64,000 nt of DNA from Microvirga thermotolerans (GCF_009363855.1 NZ_CP045423.1:558001-622000), one strand, 5' to 3'; positions 18,745-26,943 are shown, counted from the first letter of the stretch. Numbers and translations are program-made. The notes: generated by a model not told the origin, from the letters alone.

Positions 18745-18821
18745 GGTCCCGTAGCTCAGCAGGACAGAGCAGCGGTTTCCTAAACCGTTGGTCGGAGGTT
18801 CGAGTCCTCCCGGGATCGCCA
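18745..18821 (+). tRNA. tRNA-Arg (anticodon CCT)
   Basis: A full cloverleaf can be drawn. The acceptor GGTCCCG pairs with CGGGATC, the D-arm is GCTC/GAGC, and the anticodon stem GCGGT/ACCGT holds loop TTCCTAA (anticodon CCT). The T-arm is GGAGG-TTCGAGT-CCTCC, the discriminator is G, and CCA is encoded (18819-18821). It reads AGG codons. It marks the left edge of an AT-richer insertion, as expected for a tRNA used as an integration site. Confidence 0.95.
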
Positions 18822-18891
18822 GTTAAATCAGTCATTTAACCCCTCCATATCGCACCTTGTCGAGCTTCCGGGGTAAACCTGGGGGTAAACA

Positions 18892-19695
18892 TTGCGCAAG
18901 ATCCACCGCGATCACTGGCCGGTGATCTTCCTGTTCTCCTGCTTCGGCTTTCTCGGCCTCCTCTTCGTGGGCTCTGCCCTGAGCGATGCCAATGCCCTTT
19001 GTGGACCCGATGAGCGAATCAACCCCGCCATCTGCGCGAGGAATTGGGTAAATGCTGCTGGGAACCTGGTCGCGGTCATCGGCGCGTTCTTGGCTGCGGC
19101 GTTCGCATATCGGCAGTACCGGGAGGCACGTCGCCAGACCGCGATTGCTCACCTGCCCATGGCTGAGGCCACCCTCCTCATAGCGCGTCAGATACACGGC
19201 ACCCTTGTTGGGGCGACCATCGCCTTAAAGTCGATGCGAGACGCTGTTGAAGCAATCTTGGAGGAACTCTCGCTGGAGGAGCCTGATCTTGACCGTATCC
19301 TCATAGCGGTGAGGCATTACTCCTCGATGGGGCTTCAGATAGCCCCGCACATCAAGGCGTTTCAGGACACCTTTGCGGAGAAGGTCCTAGATAACGCCTT
19401 GAACGCTGCTATCAGGCCGAATTGGTTCGAGTTCAACGTCGTACTCCTCGAAATGGAGGAGAGAAGCACCCAGGTGCGTGCGTTGGCAGAAGACACTGGC
19501 TCCGTCGAGGAAGGAGATATTAACTTCGACGCTTTTCACGAACTTGTGGCGGATAGGGAAAACCTAGAGGGGCTTATTGCAGCCCTTAATGAGGGAATGC
19601 GGCTCTCAAAGACAATGGCTGATAGCATTTCAGTGCTTAAGCCGAGCTTTGAGGCCGCGCGGGACAGCCTTCTCGACGTCATTGGGAGATCATAG
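18892..19695 (+). CDS. Hypothetical membrane-anchored protein in tRNA-adjacent island
   Basis: A 267-aa protein starting with TTG after GGGGGT. Two transmembrane segments are visible near the N-terminus (about residues 11-28 and 50-66), followed by a long, mostly helical, charged cytoplasmic part that could form coiled coils (residues 75-265). No domain is recognised. Codon use and GC are clearly lower than in the flanking backbone, consistent with transfer. It lies between tRNA-Arg and a small terminase remnant. Two-helix proteins with helical cytoplasmic tails are often cargo genes of prophages, but no function can be assigned. Confidence 0.65.
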   Translation: MRKIHRDHWPVIFLFSCFGFLGLLFVGSALSDANALCGPDERINPAICARNWVNAAGNLVAVIGAFLAAAFAYRQYREARRQTAIAHLPMAEATLLIARQIHGTLVGATIALKSMRDAVEAILEELSLEEPDLDRILIAVRHYSSMGLQIAPHIKAFQDTFAEKVLDNALNAAIRPNWFEFNVVLLEMEERSTQVRALAEDTGSVEEGDINFDAFHELVADRENLEGLIAALNEGMRLSKTMADSISVLKPSFEAARDSLLDVIGRS

Positions 19696-19738
19696 TCTCC
19701 TGGGGTGAGAAGCCTAGGAAAACGGTCGCTGACAGGCT

Positions 19739-19921
19739 TCAGGCTTTAGGAGGCCCTATCCTGCCCCGAGCCTTCACTTGCTCCCCTGTGCGCTTGTACC
19801 GGGCCGCCATGCGCCGGATCGTGTTAGCCATCCTCTTGGTCATCCATGGATGACGGGCCAGGAAGCCCTCTGGATCTTCCAGCGCCTCCGCCAGCTCCTT
19901 GGGGAGAGTGGTCTTACTCAT
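19739..19921 (-). CDS. Small phage-associated protein, coupled to terminase
   Basis: A 60-aa basic, helical protein (N-terminus MSKTTLPKELAEALEDPEGF). Its ATG overlaps the stop of the upstream small-terminase gene by 4 bp (ATGA), so it is probably translationally coupled and real. Its composition (many Arg/Lys, RRMAARYKR) suggests nucleic-acid binding. No family is recognised. Confidence 0.55.
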   Translation of the reverse strand: MSKTTLPKELAEALEDPEGFLARHPWMTKRMANTIRRMAARYKRTGEQVKARGRIGPPKA

Positions 19922-20349
19922 TCGTCGTCTTGCCTCTCCTGCTTCGGGTCCACGATCCTGCGGACGATCCTTCTGATCTGGTTGTTGCTCCCGACATTGT
20001 TCTGGATAGCAACTACGGAGGAGGGCTCGTCCTTGAACATGCCGATGTGCTTGCCCAGAAGCTCCAGGGCCTTGTTCGCGTCCTTGGGATTGAAGCTGTC
20101 GCGATCCATGCAGCGGGCGACAACCTCCTTTAATTCCCTGATCACGTATTCCTGCGTGACCTCTGCCTTCTCGGCCATCTTCCTCTGTCCCTCCTCGATC
20201 ATCGCCTTGACCTCTGGGATGGCCAGCAGGCGATTGGCTTCCGTGTGAGCCCCTGATCGCGCGTAACCTGCCCGAATGGCGGCCTGGGTCCCGTTTAGGT
20301 CGATCAGGTACTCCTGAACGAACCGCTTTCTCTTCTCATCGGCGGCCAT
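19918..20349 (-). CDS. Phage terminase small subunit-like protein (remnant)
   Basis: A 143-aa protein. Residues 5-45 have the XtmA/terminase small-subunit signature (RFVQEYLIDLNGTQAAIRAGY), a helix-turn-helix that recognises phage packaging DNA. No large terminase, portal, capsid or integrase gene is present nearby, so this is an orphan left from a prophage or a satellite-type element. The ATG at 20349 is chosen because the frame upstream encodes the translated palindromic repeat. The stop overlaps the next small gene. Confidence 0.8.
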   Translation of the reverse strand: MAADEKRKRFVQEYLIDLNGTQAAIRAGYARSGAHTEANRLLAIPEVKAMIEEGQRKMAEKAEVTQEYVIRELKEVVARCMDRDSFNPKDANKALELLGKHIGMFKDEPSSVVAIQNNVGSNNQIRRIVRRIVDPKQERQDDE

Positions 20350-20352
20350 GGC

Positions 20353-20495
20353 TCTCCCCCTCCCCCTTGCGGGGAGGGTCAGGATGGGGGATGGCAGCGC
20401 CAGCCTCTCGGAGCGAGGCGCCCAGAGCCCCCCTCCAGCTCTCCCCCGCAAGGGGGGGAGGGCGTGGCGGCGCGGCCCGTGAAATCTGAGATCCG
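20353..20495. repeat. GC-rich inverted repeat at the right edge of the phage remnant
   Basis: CTCCCCCTCCCCCTTGCGGGGAG near 20353 and CTCCCCCGCAAGGGGGGAG near 20440 form an imperfect inverted repeat around about 65 bp. The final 35 bp (20461-20495, GGCGTGGCGGCGCGGCCCG...) recur at 41128-41162 with 29 of 35 bases identical. It is therefore a dispersed repeat of this genome, not a gene. Confidence 0.65.
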
Positions 20496-20520
20496 CCGCA
20501 GGAAGGGGCGGTGCTCCCTG

Positions 20521-21660
20521 TTACGCAGCCTCGCGCCGCGCATCGGCGGCGACGTCGATCCAGCGGCCCTCGCGGGCGCTGCGGGCGATGGCGTCGACCG
20601 TGCGCTCGATGCGGATGCCGTCCTCGAACTCGATGAGATGGGCCGCCTCGCCTGCGATGCGGCGGATCAGCTCGCGGCACTCGATGACTTTCAGGTCGTT
20701 GAAGCCGAGCCCGTGCCCGGGGGCGGGAACGAACCTGTCGTAGGGCGGGTGCTGCGGCCCCGCGAGGATGGTGCGGAAGCCCTGCCTCTCCCGCGCGTCG
20801 TCGGCCGTGTAGAGCTGCAGCTCGTTCATGCGCTCCTGGTCGTAGACGACGGCGCCCTCCGATCCGAAGATCTGCACGAAGATGCGCCCCTTCCGCCCCC
20901 AGGCGGAGCGGTTGAGGGCAAGCACACCGGAAGCGCCGTTCTCGAGCTCCATGAGCACGCTCGCGATGTCGTGCGTCTCCACCGCGCGGCGGCCGCCGCC
21001 CTGCAGGGGCCGGTCCGCGTAGGGCTTCGCCATGTGGCCGCACACGCGCCGCACGCCGCCGACGAGAACGCGCAGGAGGCTCAGCGGATGGACGCCGAAA
21101 TCGTCGAGCGCGCCATGGCCGGAGGAAGCTTCGCTCTTCCAGGAGAAGAACGCGTCCGGATCCGCCATGAAGTCCTCGTCCATCTCGAGGCGCACATGGT
21201 TGACCGCGCCGATCCGGCCCTCGTCGAGGATGCGGCGGACGAGGCGCACGACCGGGTTCTGGATGTAGTTGTAGCCGAGCGCCGCCACCTTGCCGGATGC
21301 GCGGGCGGCAGCCAGCATGCGCTCCGCATCCTCCAGCGTCACGGCCATCGGCTTCTCGCACCACACGTGCTTGCCCGCCTCCAGCGCGGCGATCGCCATC
21401 TCCGGGTGGAAGGCGTTGGGCGTGGCGATCGACACCACGTCGATTCCGGGATCGTCCAGGAGCGTGCGCCAATCGCCCGTCGCGCGCTCGAACCCGAGCT
21501 CCCGCGCTTTTCTCTCCGCGAGATCCTGCGAAGCCTCGGCGAGCCCCGCGAGGCGGGGGCGCGGCACGTCCCCGAACACGGGAGCGACCGCGTTCCAGGC
21601 CAGCGCGTGGCACTTGCCCATGTAGCCGGTGCCGATCAGGCCGATGCCGAGCGCCTTCAT
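20521..21660 (-). CDS. Gfo/Idh/MocA family oxidoreductase (inositol locus)
   Basis: A 379-aa NAD(P)-dependent dehydrogenase with an N-terminal Rossmann motif (GIGLIGTGYMGKCHA, residues 4-18), the EKPMA catalytic-lysine motif near residue 100, and a HGALDDFGVHPLSL segment that carries the usual catalytic Asp/His. It is the last gene of the ABC-transporter operon and probably oxidises an inositol isomer or a related sugar/polyol, complementing IdhA. The exact substrate is not predictable. The ATG at 21660 nearly abuts the stop of the ATPase gene, so translation is coupled. Confidence 0.9.
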   Translation of the reverse strand: MKALGIGLIGTGYMGKCHALAWNAVAPVFGDVPRPRLAGLAEASQDLAERKARELGFERATGDWRTLLDDPGIDVVSIATPNAFHPEMAIAALEAGKHVWCEKPMAVTLEDAERMLAAARASGKVAALGYNYIQNPVVRLVRRILDEGRIGAVNHVRLEMDEDFMADPDAFFSWKSEASSGHGALDDFGVHPLSLLRVLVGGVRRVCGHMAKPYADRPLQGGGRRAVETHDIASVLMELENGASGVLALNRSAWGRKGRIFVQIFGSEGAVVYDQERMNELQLYTADDARERQGFRTILAGPQHPPYDRFVPAPGHGLGFNDLKVIECRELIRRIAGEAAHLIEFEDGIRIERTVDAIARSAREGRWIDVAADARREAA

Positions 21661-21661
21661 G

Positions 21662-22447
21662 TCACACCATGCCGCCGAGATCGGCCGAGAGGACCTGCAG
21701 CTCCTTGCCGCCGGCCATGAGGTTCTGAAGCTCGTCGATGGCGATCTCGGACTTCGTGTAGGTGCCGAGCGTCTTGCCGCGGTTGAGCACCGTGAAGCGG
21801 TCGCCGACCGCGTAAGCATGGCGCACGTTGTGGGTGATGAAGATCACCCCCAGCCCCTTGCTCCGCACCTGGTGGATGTATTTCAGCACCATGGAGGTCT
21901 GCGCCACGCCGAGCGCCGAGGTCGGCTCGTCGAGGATCAGCACCTTCGCGCCGAAATAGACCGCACGCGCGATCGCCACGCATTGGCGCTCGCCGCCGGA
22001 GAGCGTCCCCACCGCCTGGTTGGGATCGCGCACGTCGATGCCGATCCTGTGCATCTCCTCCCGCGTCACCGCGTTGCAGCGGTCGAAGTCGATGTAGCGG
22101 AACGGCCAGACGCCCTTCACCGGCTCGCGCCCCATGAAGAAGTTGCGCGTCACCGACATGAGCGGGATCATGGCGAGGTCCTGGTAGACCGTCGCGATCC
22201 CCGCATCGAGCGCGTCGCGCGGGCTCGAGAAGGAGACGTGCCGCCCCTCCACGAGGAACTCGCCGCTCGTCGGCTTGTGCACGCCGGCCAGCGTCTTGAT
22301 GAGGGTCGATTTGCCGGCGCCGTTGTCGCCGAGCAGGCACATGACCTCGCCCCGGTTGACCGTGAGCGACACGCCCGAGAGCGCGATCACGGAGCCGAAA
22401 TGCTTGACGAGATTGCGGATGTCGATGAGAGGGGCCGTGTCGCTCAT
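21662..22447 (-). CDS. iatA: Sugar/inositol ABC transporter ATP-binding protein
   Basis: A 261-aa single-domain ABC ATPase: Walker [10 protein letters not shown] (about residues 40-48), signature LSGGERQ near 149, Walker [10 protein letters not shown] near 169, and a switch His in ITHN. It has the size and order of IatA, which energises IatP with the binding protein IbpA. Its start lies 2 bp from the permease stop. The assignment to inositol rests on the flanking iol genes. Confidence 0.9.
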   Translation of the reverse strand: MSDTAPLIDIRNLVKHFGSVIALSGVSLTVNRGEVMCLLGDNGAGKSTLIKTLAGVHKPTSGEFLVEGRHVSFSSPRDALDAGIATVYQDLAMIPLMSVTRNFFMGREPVKGVWPFRYIDFDRCNAVTREEMHRIGIDVRDPNQAVGTLSGGERQCVAIARAVYFGAKVLILDEPTSALGVAQTSMVLKYIHQVRSKGLGVIFITHNVRHAYAVGDRFTVLNRGKTLGTYTKSEIAIDELQNLMAGGKELQVLSADLGGMV

Positions 22448-22448
22448 G

Positions 22449-23600
22449 TCAGCGCTCTCCCGTCACTTTCCGGCGGATGAAGTTGTTGAACAGCACCGCG
22501 AGCAGCAGCATGGCGCCGAGGAACACCTGGAACCAGTCCGAGTCGAAGCGCGTGTAGGTGAGGCCGATGGAGACCATGCCGAAGATGATGGCGCCGAAGA
22601 ACGCGCCGATGGCGGAGCCGTAGCCGCCGGTGAGCAGGCAGCCGCCGATCACCGCGGCGATGATGGCCTCGAACTCCTTCTGGAATCCGCGCCGGGAATC
22701 GGTCGAACCCGCATCGAGCACCGTGAGGACCGCCACGAGCGCCGCGGCGCAGGCGGTGAGCATGAAGAGCCCGGTCTTCACCCGGTCCACGGGAACGCCG
22801 GAATTGCGCGCCGCGTTGGCGTCGCCGCCCGCCGCGAAGATCCAGTTGCCGGCGCGGGTGCGCAGGAGAACCCAGGTGGCGGCCGCCGCGAACAGGACGA
22901 ACCAGACGATGGAGACGGGCACGCCCGTCACGGTGGGCGTCCCGTTCGGGAACCTGGCGATGACGTCATGCGCGGCGAGCCACGCGAAGAGCCCCTCCAA
23001 GGCGTTGCCGGAGAAGATCTCGCGCACGATCCCCTCGCCCGCCCGCTCGCCGATGCCGCGCATCTGGGTCGAGCCGCCCGTCGCCCATTTCAGCCCCACG
23101 AGCGACAGCCCGCGCAGGATGAACAGGAAGGCGAGCGTGACGATGAAGGAAGGCAGCTTCGTGCGGATGACGATCTGACCGTTCAGCCCGCCGAGGAACG
23201 CGGCGACCGCGAAGGTGGCGGCGATGGCAACGAGCAGCGGCCAGCCGGTCAGGGTGAGGAAGGCGCCGAAGATGAGGCCCGCGAAGGCCACCATCGAGCC
23301 GATGGAGAGGTCGAACTCGCCGCCGATCATGAGCAGCGCCGCGGCGATGGCGAGGATGCCGAGCTGCGCCGCGGGGGCGAGGATGTTCATCAGGCCCGCC
23401 AGCGTGAACATGGACGCGTCGGCGGTCGACAGGAAGAAGAGGGTGACGAGCACGAGGCCGGCCAGCGCCCCGAGCTCGGGCCGCCGCATGATCCTGGTGA
23501 GGAGGGACACCTCCCTGAGGCGCTCGTCCCGCGCCGGCTTCGCGGCCGGACCGGGAGGCACCGGCGCCGCCGGCGCGGTCGGATGGCTGACGTCCGTCAT
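22449..23600 (-). CDS. iatP: Sugar/inositol ABC transporter permease
   Basis: A 383-aa permease of the ribose/xylose (BPD_transp_2, RbsC-like) family. The first 35 residues are a Pro/Ala-rich cytoplasmic leader, followed by about ten helices. The family signatures [13 protein letters not shown] and [16 protein letters not shown] are present. It forms the membrane channel with the ATPase downstream. The ATG at 23600 follows GGGAGG on the minus strand. A 71-bp gap with a strong hairpin separates it from the binding-protein gene. Confidence 0.92.
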   Translation of the reverse strand: MTDVSHPTAPAAPVPPGPAAKPARDERLREVSLLTRIMRRPELGALAGLVLVTLFFLSTADASMFTLAGLMNILAPAAQLGILAIAAALLMIGGEFDLSIGSMVAFAGLIFGAFLTLTGWPLLVAIAATFAVAAFLGGLNGQIVIRTKLPSFIVTLAFLFILRGLSLVGLKWATGGSTQMRGIGERAGEGIVREIFSGNALEGLFAWLAAHDVIARFPNGTPTVTGVPVSIVWFVLFAAAATWVLLRTRAGNWIFAAGGDANAARNSGVPVDRVKTGLFMLTACAAALVAVLTVLDAGSTDSRRGFQKEFEAIIAAVIGGCLLTGGYGSAIGAFFGAIIFGMVSIGLTYTRFDSDWFQVFLGAMLLLAVLFNNFIRRKVTGER

Positions 23601-23635
23601 GAAGACCTCCCTTCTGAACGATCTCGGAAACGGAA

Positions 23636-23659
23636 AGCCCGCGGCCGAAGCCGCGGGCT
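23636..23659 (-). promoter_or_regulatory. Intercistronic hairpin between ibpA and iatP
   Basis: AGCCCGCGGC (23636-23645) and GCCGCGGGCT (23650-23659) form a perfect 10-bp stem with a CGAA loop, 12 nt after the ibpA stop. No U-tract follows. Such structures in transporter operons commonly stabilise the upstream binding-protein mRNA, or partly attenuate the permease, giving excess binding protein. Confidence 0.65.
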
Positions 23660-23671
23660 CCGGAACGGGCT

Positions 23672-24613
23672 TTAGCGGATGCCCTTGGCGGACAGCTCGA
23701 CCACCTGGGCGGCCTTGTCCTTGGTGATCAGGTTCGGGCCGGAGGGGACGTCGCCGCCCGGGATCAGGCCGTACTTGGCGTTGAGCGCCAGGAAGACCAC
23801 CGGCAGGTAGCCCTGCAGGTACTGCTGCTGGTCGATGGCGAAGGCGGCCTCGCCGGCCGAGACGGCCTTCAGGAAGTTGGCCGAGAGGTCGAAGGAGGCG
23901 ACCTTCACGGAACCGGTCTTGCCCGCATCCTTCACGGCCGCGACCGTCGGCTCGCCGGCCAGCGAGGCGCCGAGCGCCATGATCGTGTCGACGGAGCCGT
24001 CGGAGGCGAGCGCCGCCTTGACCTTCGCGCGGATGTCGGCCGGATCGTTGGAGACCGGCAGCACCGTCACCTTGCCGCCGAAGCCCTCGGCGAAGCCCTT
24101 GCAGCGCAGGTCGAGCGACACGTTGCCGACCTCGTGGTTGACGCACAGCCCGACCTTGCCGCCCATCTCCTTGAGCTTGGCGCCGGCGGCCTTGCCGGCG
24201 TCGAGCTCGTCCTGGCCCACATGGAGCAGGGCGCCGAGCTTCTTCGACACGTCGGAGCCGGAGTTCATCGAGATGACCGGGATCCCGGCGGCGACCGCCT
24301 TCTGGATCGACGGGCCGAGGGCCGAGGCGTCGGGAATCGAGACGATGAGGCCCGCGGGCTTCTGGTTGACGGCCGCGTCGATGAGCTGGCTCATGGCGAC
24401 CATGTCGAAGGTCTCGGGCGCCCGGTAGTCCACCTGGACCTTCATGTCCTGCCCGGCGGCGGCGACGCCGTTCTTGACCACCGACCAGAACGGGTCGTTG
24501 GCCTGCCCGTGGCTGACCACGATGATGCGGGCGTTCTGCTGCGCCGCGGCCGGCGCCGCGGCGGCGAGGGTCAGGGCTGCCGCGGCAGCGAGACCGGTGA
24601 TGAACGACTTCAT
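23672..24613 (-). CDS. ibpA: Sugar/inositol ABC transporter periplasmic binding protein
   Basis: A 313-aa type-I periplasmic binding protein (RbsB-like). A Sec signal peptide covers residues 1-24 (Ala-rich, ending AAAQ). The first strand IIVVSHGQANDPFW and the hinge region IPVISMNSG are typical. Its position upstream of the permease and ATPase and next to an RpiR regulator and idhA supports myo-inositol as ligand, as for IbpA of Caulobacter and rhizobial homologues. GGAGGAAG precedes the ATG. Transcription starts in the 24.6-24.9 kb control region. Confidence 0.92.
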   Translation of the reverse strand: MKSFITGLAAAAALTLAAAAPAAAQQNARIIVVSHGQANDPFWSVVKNGVAAAGQDMKVQVDYRAPETFDMVAMSQLIDAAVNQKPAGLIVSIPDASALGPSIQKAVAAGIPVISMNSGSDVSKKLGALLHVGQDELDAGKAAGAKLKEMGGKVGLCVNHEVGNVSLDLRCKGFAEGFGGKVTVLPVSNDPADIRAKVKAALASDGSVDTIMALGASLAGEPTVAAVKDAGKTGSVKVASFDLSANFLKAVSAGEAAFAIDQQQYLQGYLPVVFLALNAKYGLIPGGDVPSGPNLITKDKAAQVVELSAKGIR

Positions 24614-24724
24614 GGATCTTCCTCCCAGAAGGGCTTGTTGCTGGCCGCGACACCGGGCGCTGCCCGGAGACGCGGATGACGGCTCAGGCGCCGCGCCATG
24701 GAGTTCCGCAGAAGGCGACCAAAC

Positions 24725-24742
24725 GATTCGAGGGAGCGAATC
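24725..24742. promoter_or_regulatory. Inverted repeat GATTCG-N6-CGAATC upstream of ibpA
   Basis: A perfect 6-bp inverted repeat (24725-24730 / 24737-24742) with a 6-bp spacer, in the divergent region between ibpA and the RpiR gene. Its size suits a dimeric regulator. It does not match the GGAA/TTCC pattern of the other boxes, so it may serve a different protein. Confidence 0.35.
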
Positions 24743-24816
24743 TTTCGCAAGCGCGGCGTTTCCTCTGCCAGTCGGACCGTTCAAACGGAACGATCAAACC
24801 TTTTGTTGGTTTTTGT

Positions 24817-24830
24817 AGAATTTTTATTCC
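24817..24830. promoter_or_regulatory. Candidate IolR operator (AGAA-N6-TTCC)
   Basis: AGAATTTTTATTCC lies in an AT-rich patch between the divergent ibpA and iolR-like genes. It differs by one base from GGAA-N6-TTCC, the palindrome that I recall being described for IolR of Sinorhizobium meliloti. Its location suggests control of both the transporter operon and the regulator itself. Confidence 0.5.
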
Positions 24831-24899
24831 ATTTTTGGCGGATCGGTGTCAAGGTCCCTTCCATCGGGAGACCTAGAGCGCGGGAGGATCGGAGGAAGA

Positions 24900-25745
24900 A
24901 TGGAGGCCCCAACGCAGACGGCGCCCGCCGCTCCGGAAGACTACGAGAGCCTCAAGCTCCTCCTGCTCAGCCGGCGGGAAACCCTGCCGAAGCGCCTGAA
25001 GCAGCTGGCGGCCTTCGCCCTGGAGCATCCGGAGGAGATGGCCTTCGGCACGGTGGCGGGGATCGCCGAGCATGCGGGCGTGCAGCCCTCCACCCTGATC
25101 CGCTTCGCCAAGAACCTGGGCTACGACGGCTTCTCCCACCTGCAGCAGATCTTCCGCGACCGTTTGAGGGAGCGCTTCCCGGACTATCGGGAGCGGCTCA
25201 GGGGGCTGCGCGCCTCCGAGGGCCACCATGTCCAGGCGACGGCGCTCCTGGACGGCTTCGCCGAGGCCGCGGCCATCTCGCTCGACCGGATGCGCCGCTC
25301 GGTGAGCCCCGAGGCGTTCTCCCGCGCGGTCGCGACCCTCGCGAAGGCGGACACGATCTACCTGCTCGGCGCGAGGCGCGTCTTTCCCGTCGCGGTCTAT
25401 TGCGCCTATGCCTTCGGGAAGCTCGGCGTCCGCTCCATCCTGATCGACCACATCGCCCAGCTCGGGCCGGAGCAGCTGGCCACCGCGAGCGGGAAGGACG
25501 CGGTGCTCGCCATCAGCTTCACGCCTTACGCCCCGATCACCCTGGATCTCGCCGCGACGGCGGCGCGGCGCAACATCCCGGTCGTCGCCGTCACCGATTC
25601 CGCCTTCTCGCCGCTGGCGAGCAGCGCCGATGTCTGGCTCGAGGTCGCGGAGGCCGATTTCGGCGCGTTCCGCTCCCTGTCCGCCTCGTTCGCCCTGGCC
25701 ATGGCCCTCGTGGTGGCGGTCGCGGAGAAGCGCGCGGAGGGGTAG
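24900..25745 (+). CDS. iolR: RpiR-family transcriptional regulator, probable IolR
   Basis: A 281-aa regulator with an N-terminal HTH-RpiR domain (residues about 18-95, with HAGVQPSTLIRFAKNLGYDGF as recognition region) and a C-terminal SIS sugar-binding domain (residues about 130-265, with IYLLGARRVFPVA and AISFTPYAP). RpiR-type IolR proteins repress inositol genes and respond to a pathway intermediate. GGAGGAAG precedes the ATG at 24900. It lies between the transporter operon (divergent) and idhA (convergent), the expected place for the locus regulator. Confidence 0.88.
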   Translation: MEAPTQTAPAAPEDYESLKLLLLSRRETLPKRLKQLAAFALEHPEEMAFGTVAGIAEHAGVQPSTLIRFAKNLGYDGFSHLQQIFRDRLRERFPDYRERLRGLRASEGHHVQATALLDGFAEAAAISLDRMRRSVSPEAFSRAVATLAKADTIYLLGARRVFPVAVYCAYAFGKLGVRSILIDHIAQLGPEQLATASGKDAVLAISFTPYAPITLDLAATAARRNIPVVAVTDSAFSPLASSADVWLEVAEADFGAFRSLSASFALAMALVVAVAEKRAEG

Positions 25746-25804
25746 AGGGCAACACCTGCGAGAAAGGCCGGGACGCACCCGGCCCTGGACGTTCGCGGCC
25801 CGCC

Positions 25805-26794
25805 TCAGAGCCGCACGGGCTTCCCGGTCTGCGCCGATTCCGTTGCCGCGTCGGCGAGGCGCTGGGCCTTCAGGCCGTCATGCCCCGTCGGGTCGCAGGC
25901 GGTGCCCGCCTTCACGGCGGCGAGGAAGGCGCCGAGCTCCGCCCTGTAGGCTTCCGCATAGCGCTCCAGGAAGAAGTCCTGCACCGGGTCGGCCGCGATG
26001 CCGGCGGCGGTCGCCACCTCCACCGTGGTGCGGTGGACGTTGCCCGCGCGGATCATGCCCTTCGAGCCGTGCACCTCGATGCGCTGGTCGTAGCCGTAGG
26101 TCGCGCGGCGGGAATTGGAGATCTGCACGATGCGGCCCCTGGCGGTCTTCAGGAGCACGGCGGCCGTGTCCACGTCGCCCGCCTGGCCGATCGCCGGATC
26201 GACGAGGGAGGAGCCGACCGCATGCACCTCCACCGGCTCGTCGCCGAGCAGGAGGAAGCGCGCCATGTCGAGGTCGTGGATCATCATGTCGCGGAACAGG
26301 CCGCCGGAGGTGGCGATGTAGCTCACCGGCGGCGGTGCGGGATCGCGGGAGAGGATCGTCACCAGCTCCACCTCGCCGACCTCGCCCTCCGCAAGGCGGC
26401 GGCGCAGGCTCGCGAAGTTCGGGTCGAAGCGGCGGTTGAAGCCGATCATCAGCGGCGTTCCCGCCTTCTCGACGGTGGCGAGGCAGCTCTCGATGCGCTC
26501 GCTCGAAAGGTCCACGGGCTTCTCGCAGAACACCGCCTTGCCGGCGCGCGCGCCGCGCTCGATGAGGTCGGCATGGGTGGTGGTGGGCGTGCAGACGAGG
26601 ATGGCGTCCACGTCCGGCCGCTCCACCACCGAATCGAGGGAGGCCACCTCCGCCCCCGTCGCCGCCGCGAGCTCCTGCGCGGAGGGCGCGTGGGGATCCG
26701 CCACCGCCACGAGGCGGGCGTCCGGATGGTTGGCGGCGTTGCGGCCGTGAATGCGGCCGATGCGGCCCGCGCCCAGAACGGCGATCCTGATCAT
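25805..26794 (-). CDS. idhA: Inositol 2-dehydrogenase
   Basis: A 329-aa Gfo/Idh/MocA enzyme. Rossmann motif VLGAGRIGRIHGRN is at residues 6-19, EKPVDL near residue 95, and the catalytic region GGLFRDMMIHDLDMARF near residue 170. It oxidises myo-inositol to 2-keto-myo-inositol with NAD+, the first step of the pathway. The ATG at 26794 is at the family position; the frame above it runs into the control region. It is divergent from iolCDEB across a 149-bp region with two operator-like boxes. Confidence 0.92.
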   Translation of the reverse strand: MIRIAVLGAGRIGRIHGRNAANHPDARLVAVADPHAPSAQELAAATGAEVASLDSVVERPDVDAILVCTPTTTHADLIERGARAGKAVFCEKPVDLSSERIESCLATVEKAGTPLMIGFNRRFDPNFASLRRRLAEGEVGEVELVTILSRDPAPPPVSYIATSGGLFRDMMIHDLDMARFLLLGDEPVEVHAVGSSLVDPAIGQAGDVDTAAVLLKTARGRIVQISNSRRATYGYDQRIEVHGSKGMIRAGNVHRTTVEVATAAGIAADPVQDFFLERYAEAYRAELGAFLAAVKAGTACDPTGHDGLKAQRLADAATESAQTGKPVRL

Positions 26795-26833
26795 GATGTC
26801 CCCGAGATGGTTTGCCAGCTTAGAAGCAAGTTT

Positions 26834-26847
26834 GGAATTGATGTTCC
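26834..26847. promoter_or_regulatory. Candidate IolR operator (exact GGAA-N6-TTCC)
   Basis: GGAATTGATGTTCC is an exact match to the GGAA-N6-TTCC palindrome. It lies 40 bp from the idhA start, between the divergent idhA and iolC genes. It overlaps a possible -35 for iolC (TTGATG at 26838). Confidence 0.65.
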
Positions 26848-26863
26848 AGACCAAGCTGGTAAT

Positions 26864-26877
26864 AGAATAAACGTTCC
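26864..26877. promoter_or_regulatory. Second candidate IolR operator (AGAA-N6-TTCC)
   Basis: AGAATAAACGTTCC has one mismatch to the palindrome. It is offset by exactly 30 bp from the first box, so both would face the same side of the helix, which suits cooperative binding. It overlaps the AATAGAAT stretch that could serve as the iolC -10. Confidence 0.55.
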
Positions 26878-26943
26878 ATTGCCGCAAGGGTCCCGTCCCG
26901 GAGGCCTGTGCCCGGCCCCCGGAGCCGGCTCGGGAGACGTATC

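Noticed and set aside
18857..18893. Two close copies of GGGGTAAAC after tRNA-Arg as an attachment site
   Set aside because: No matching copy of the tRNA end or of this motif was found at the right side of the island, so an att pair cannot be supported.
20353..20462. Repeated CCCCC(T/G) blocks considered as a CRISPR-like array
   Set aside because: There are only two inverted copies, not direct repeats with regular spacers, and no cas genes.
24900..25745. Considered a MurR/HexR-type regulator of another sugar instead of IolR
   Set aside because: The RpiR architecture alone cannot exclude it, but position between the transporter, idhA and iolCDEB and the operator-like boxes favour IolR.
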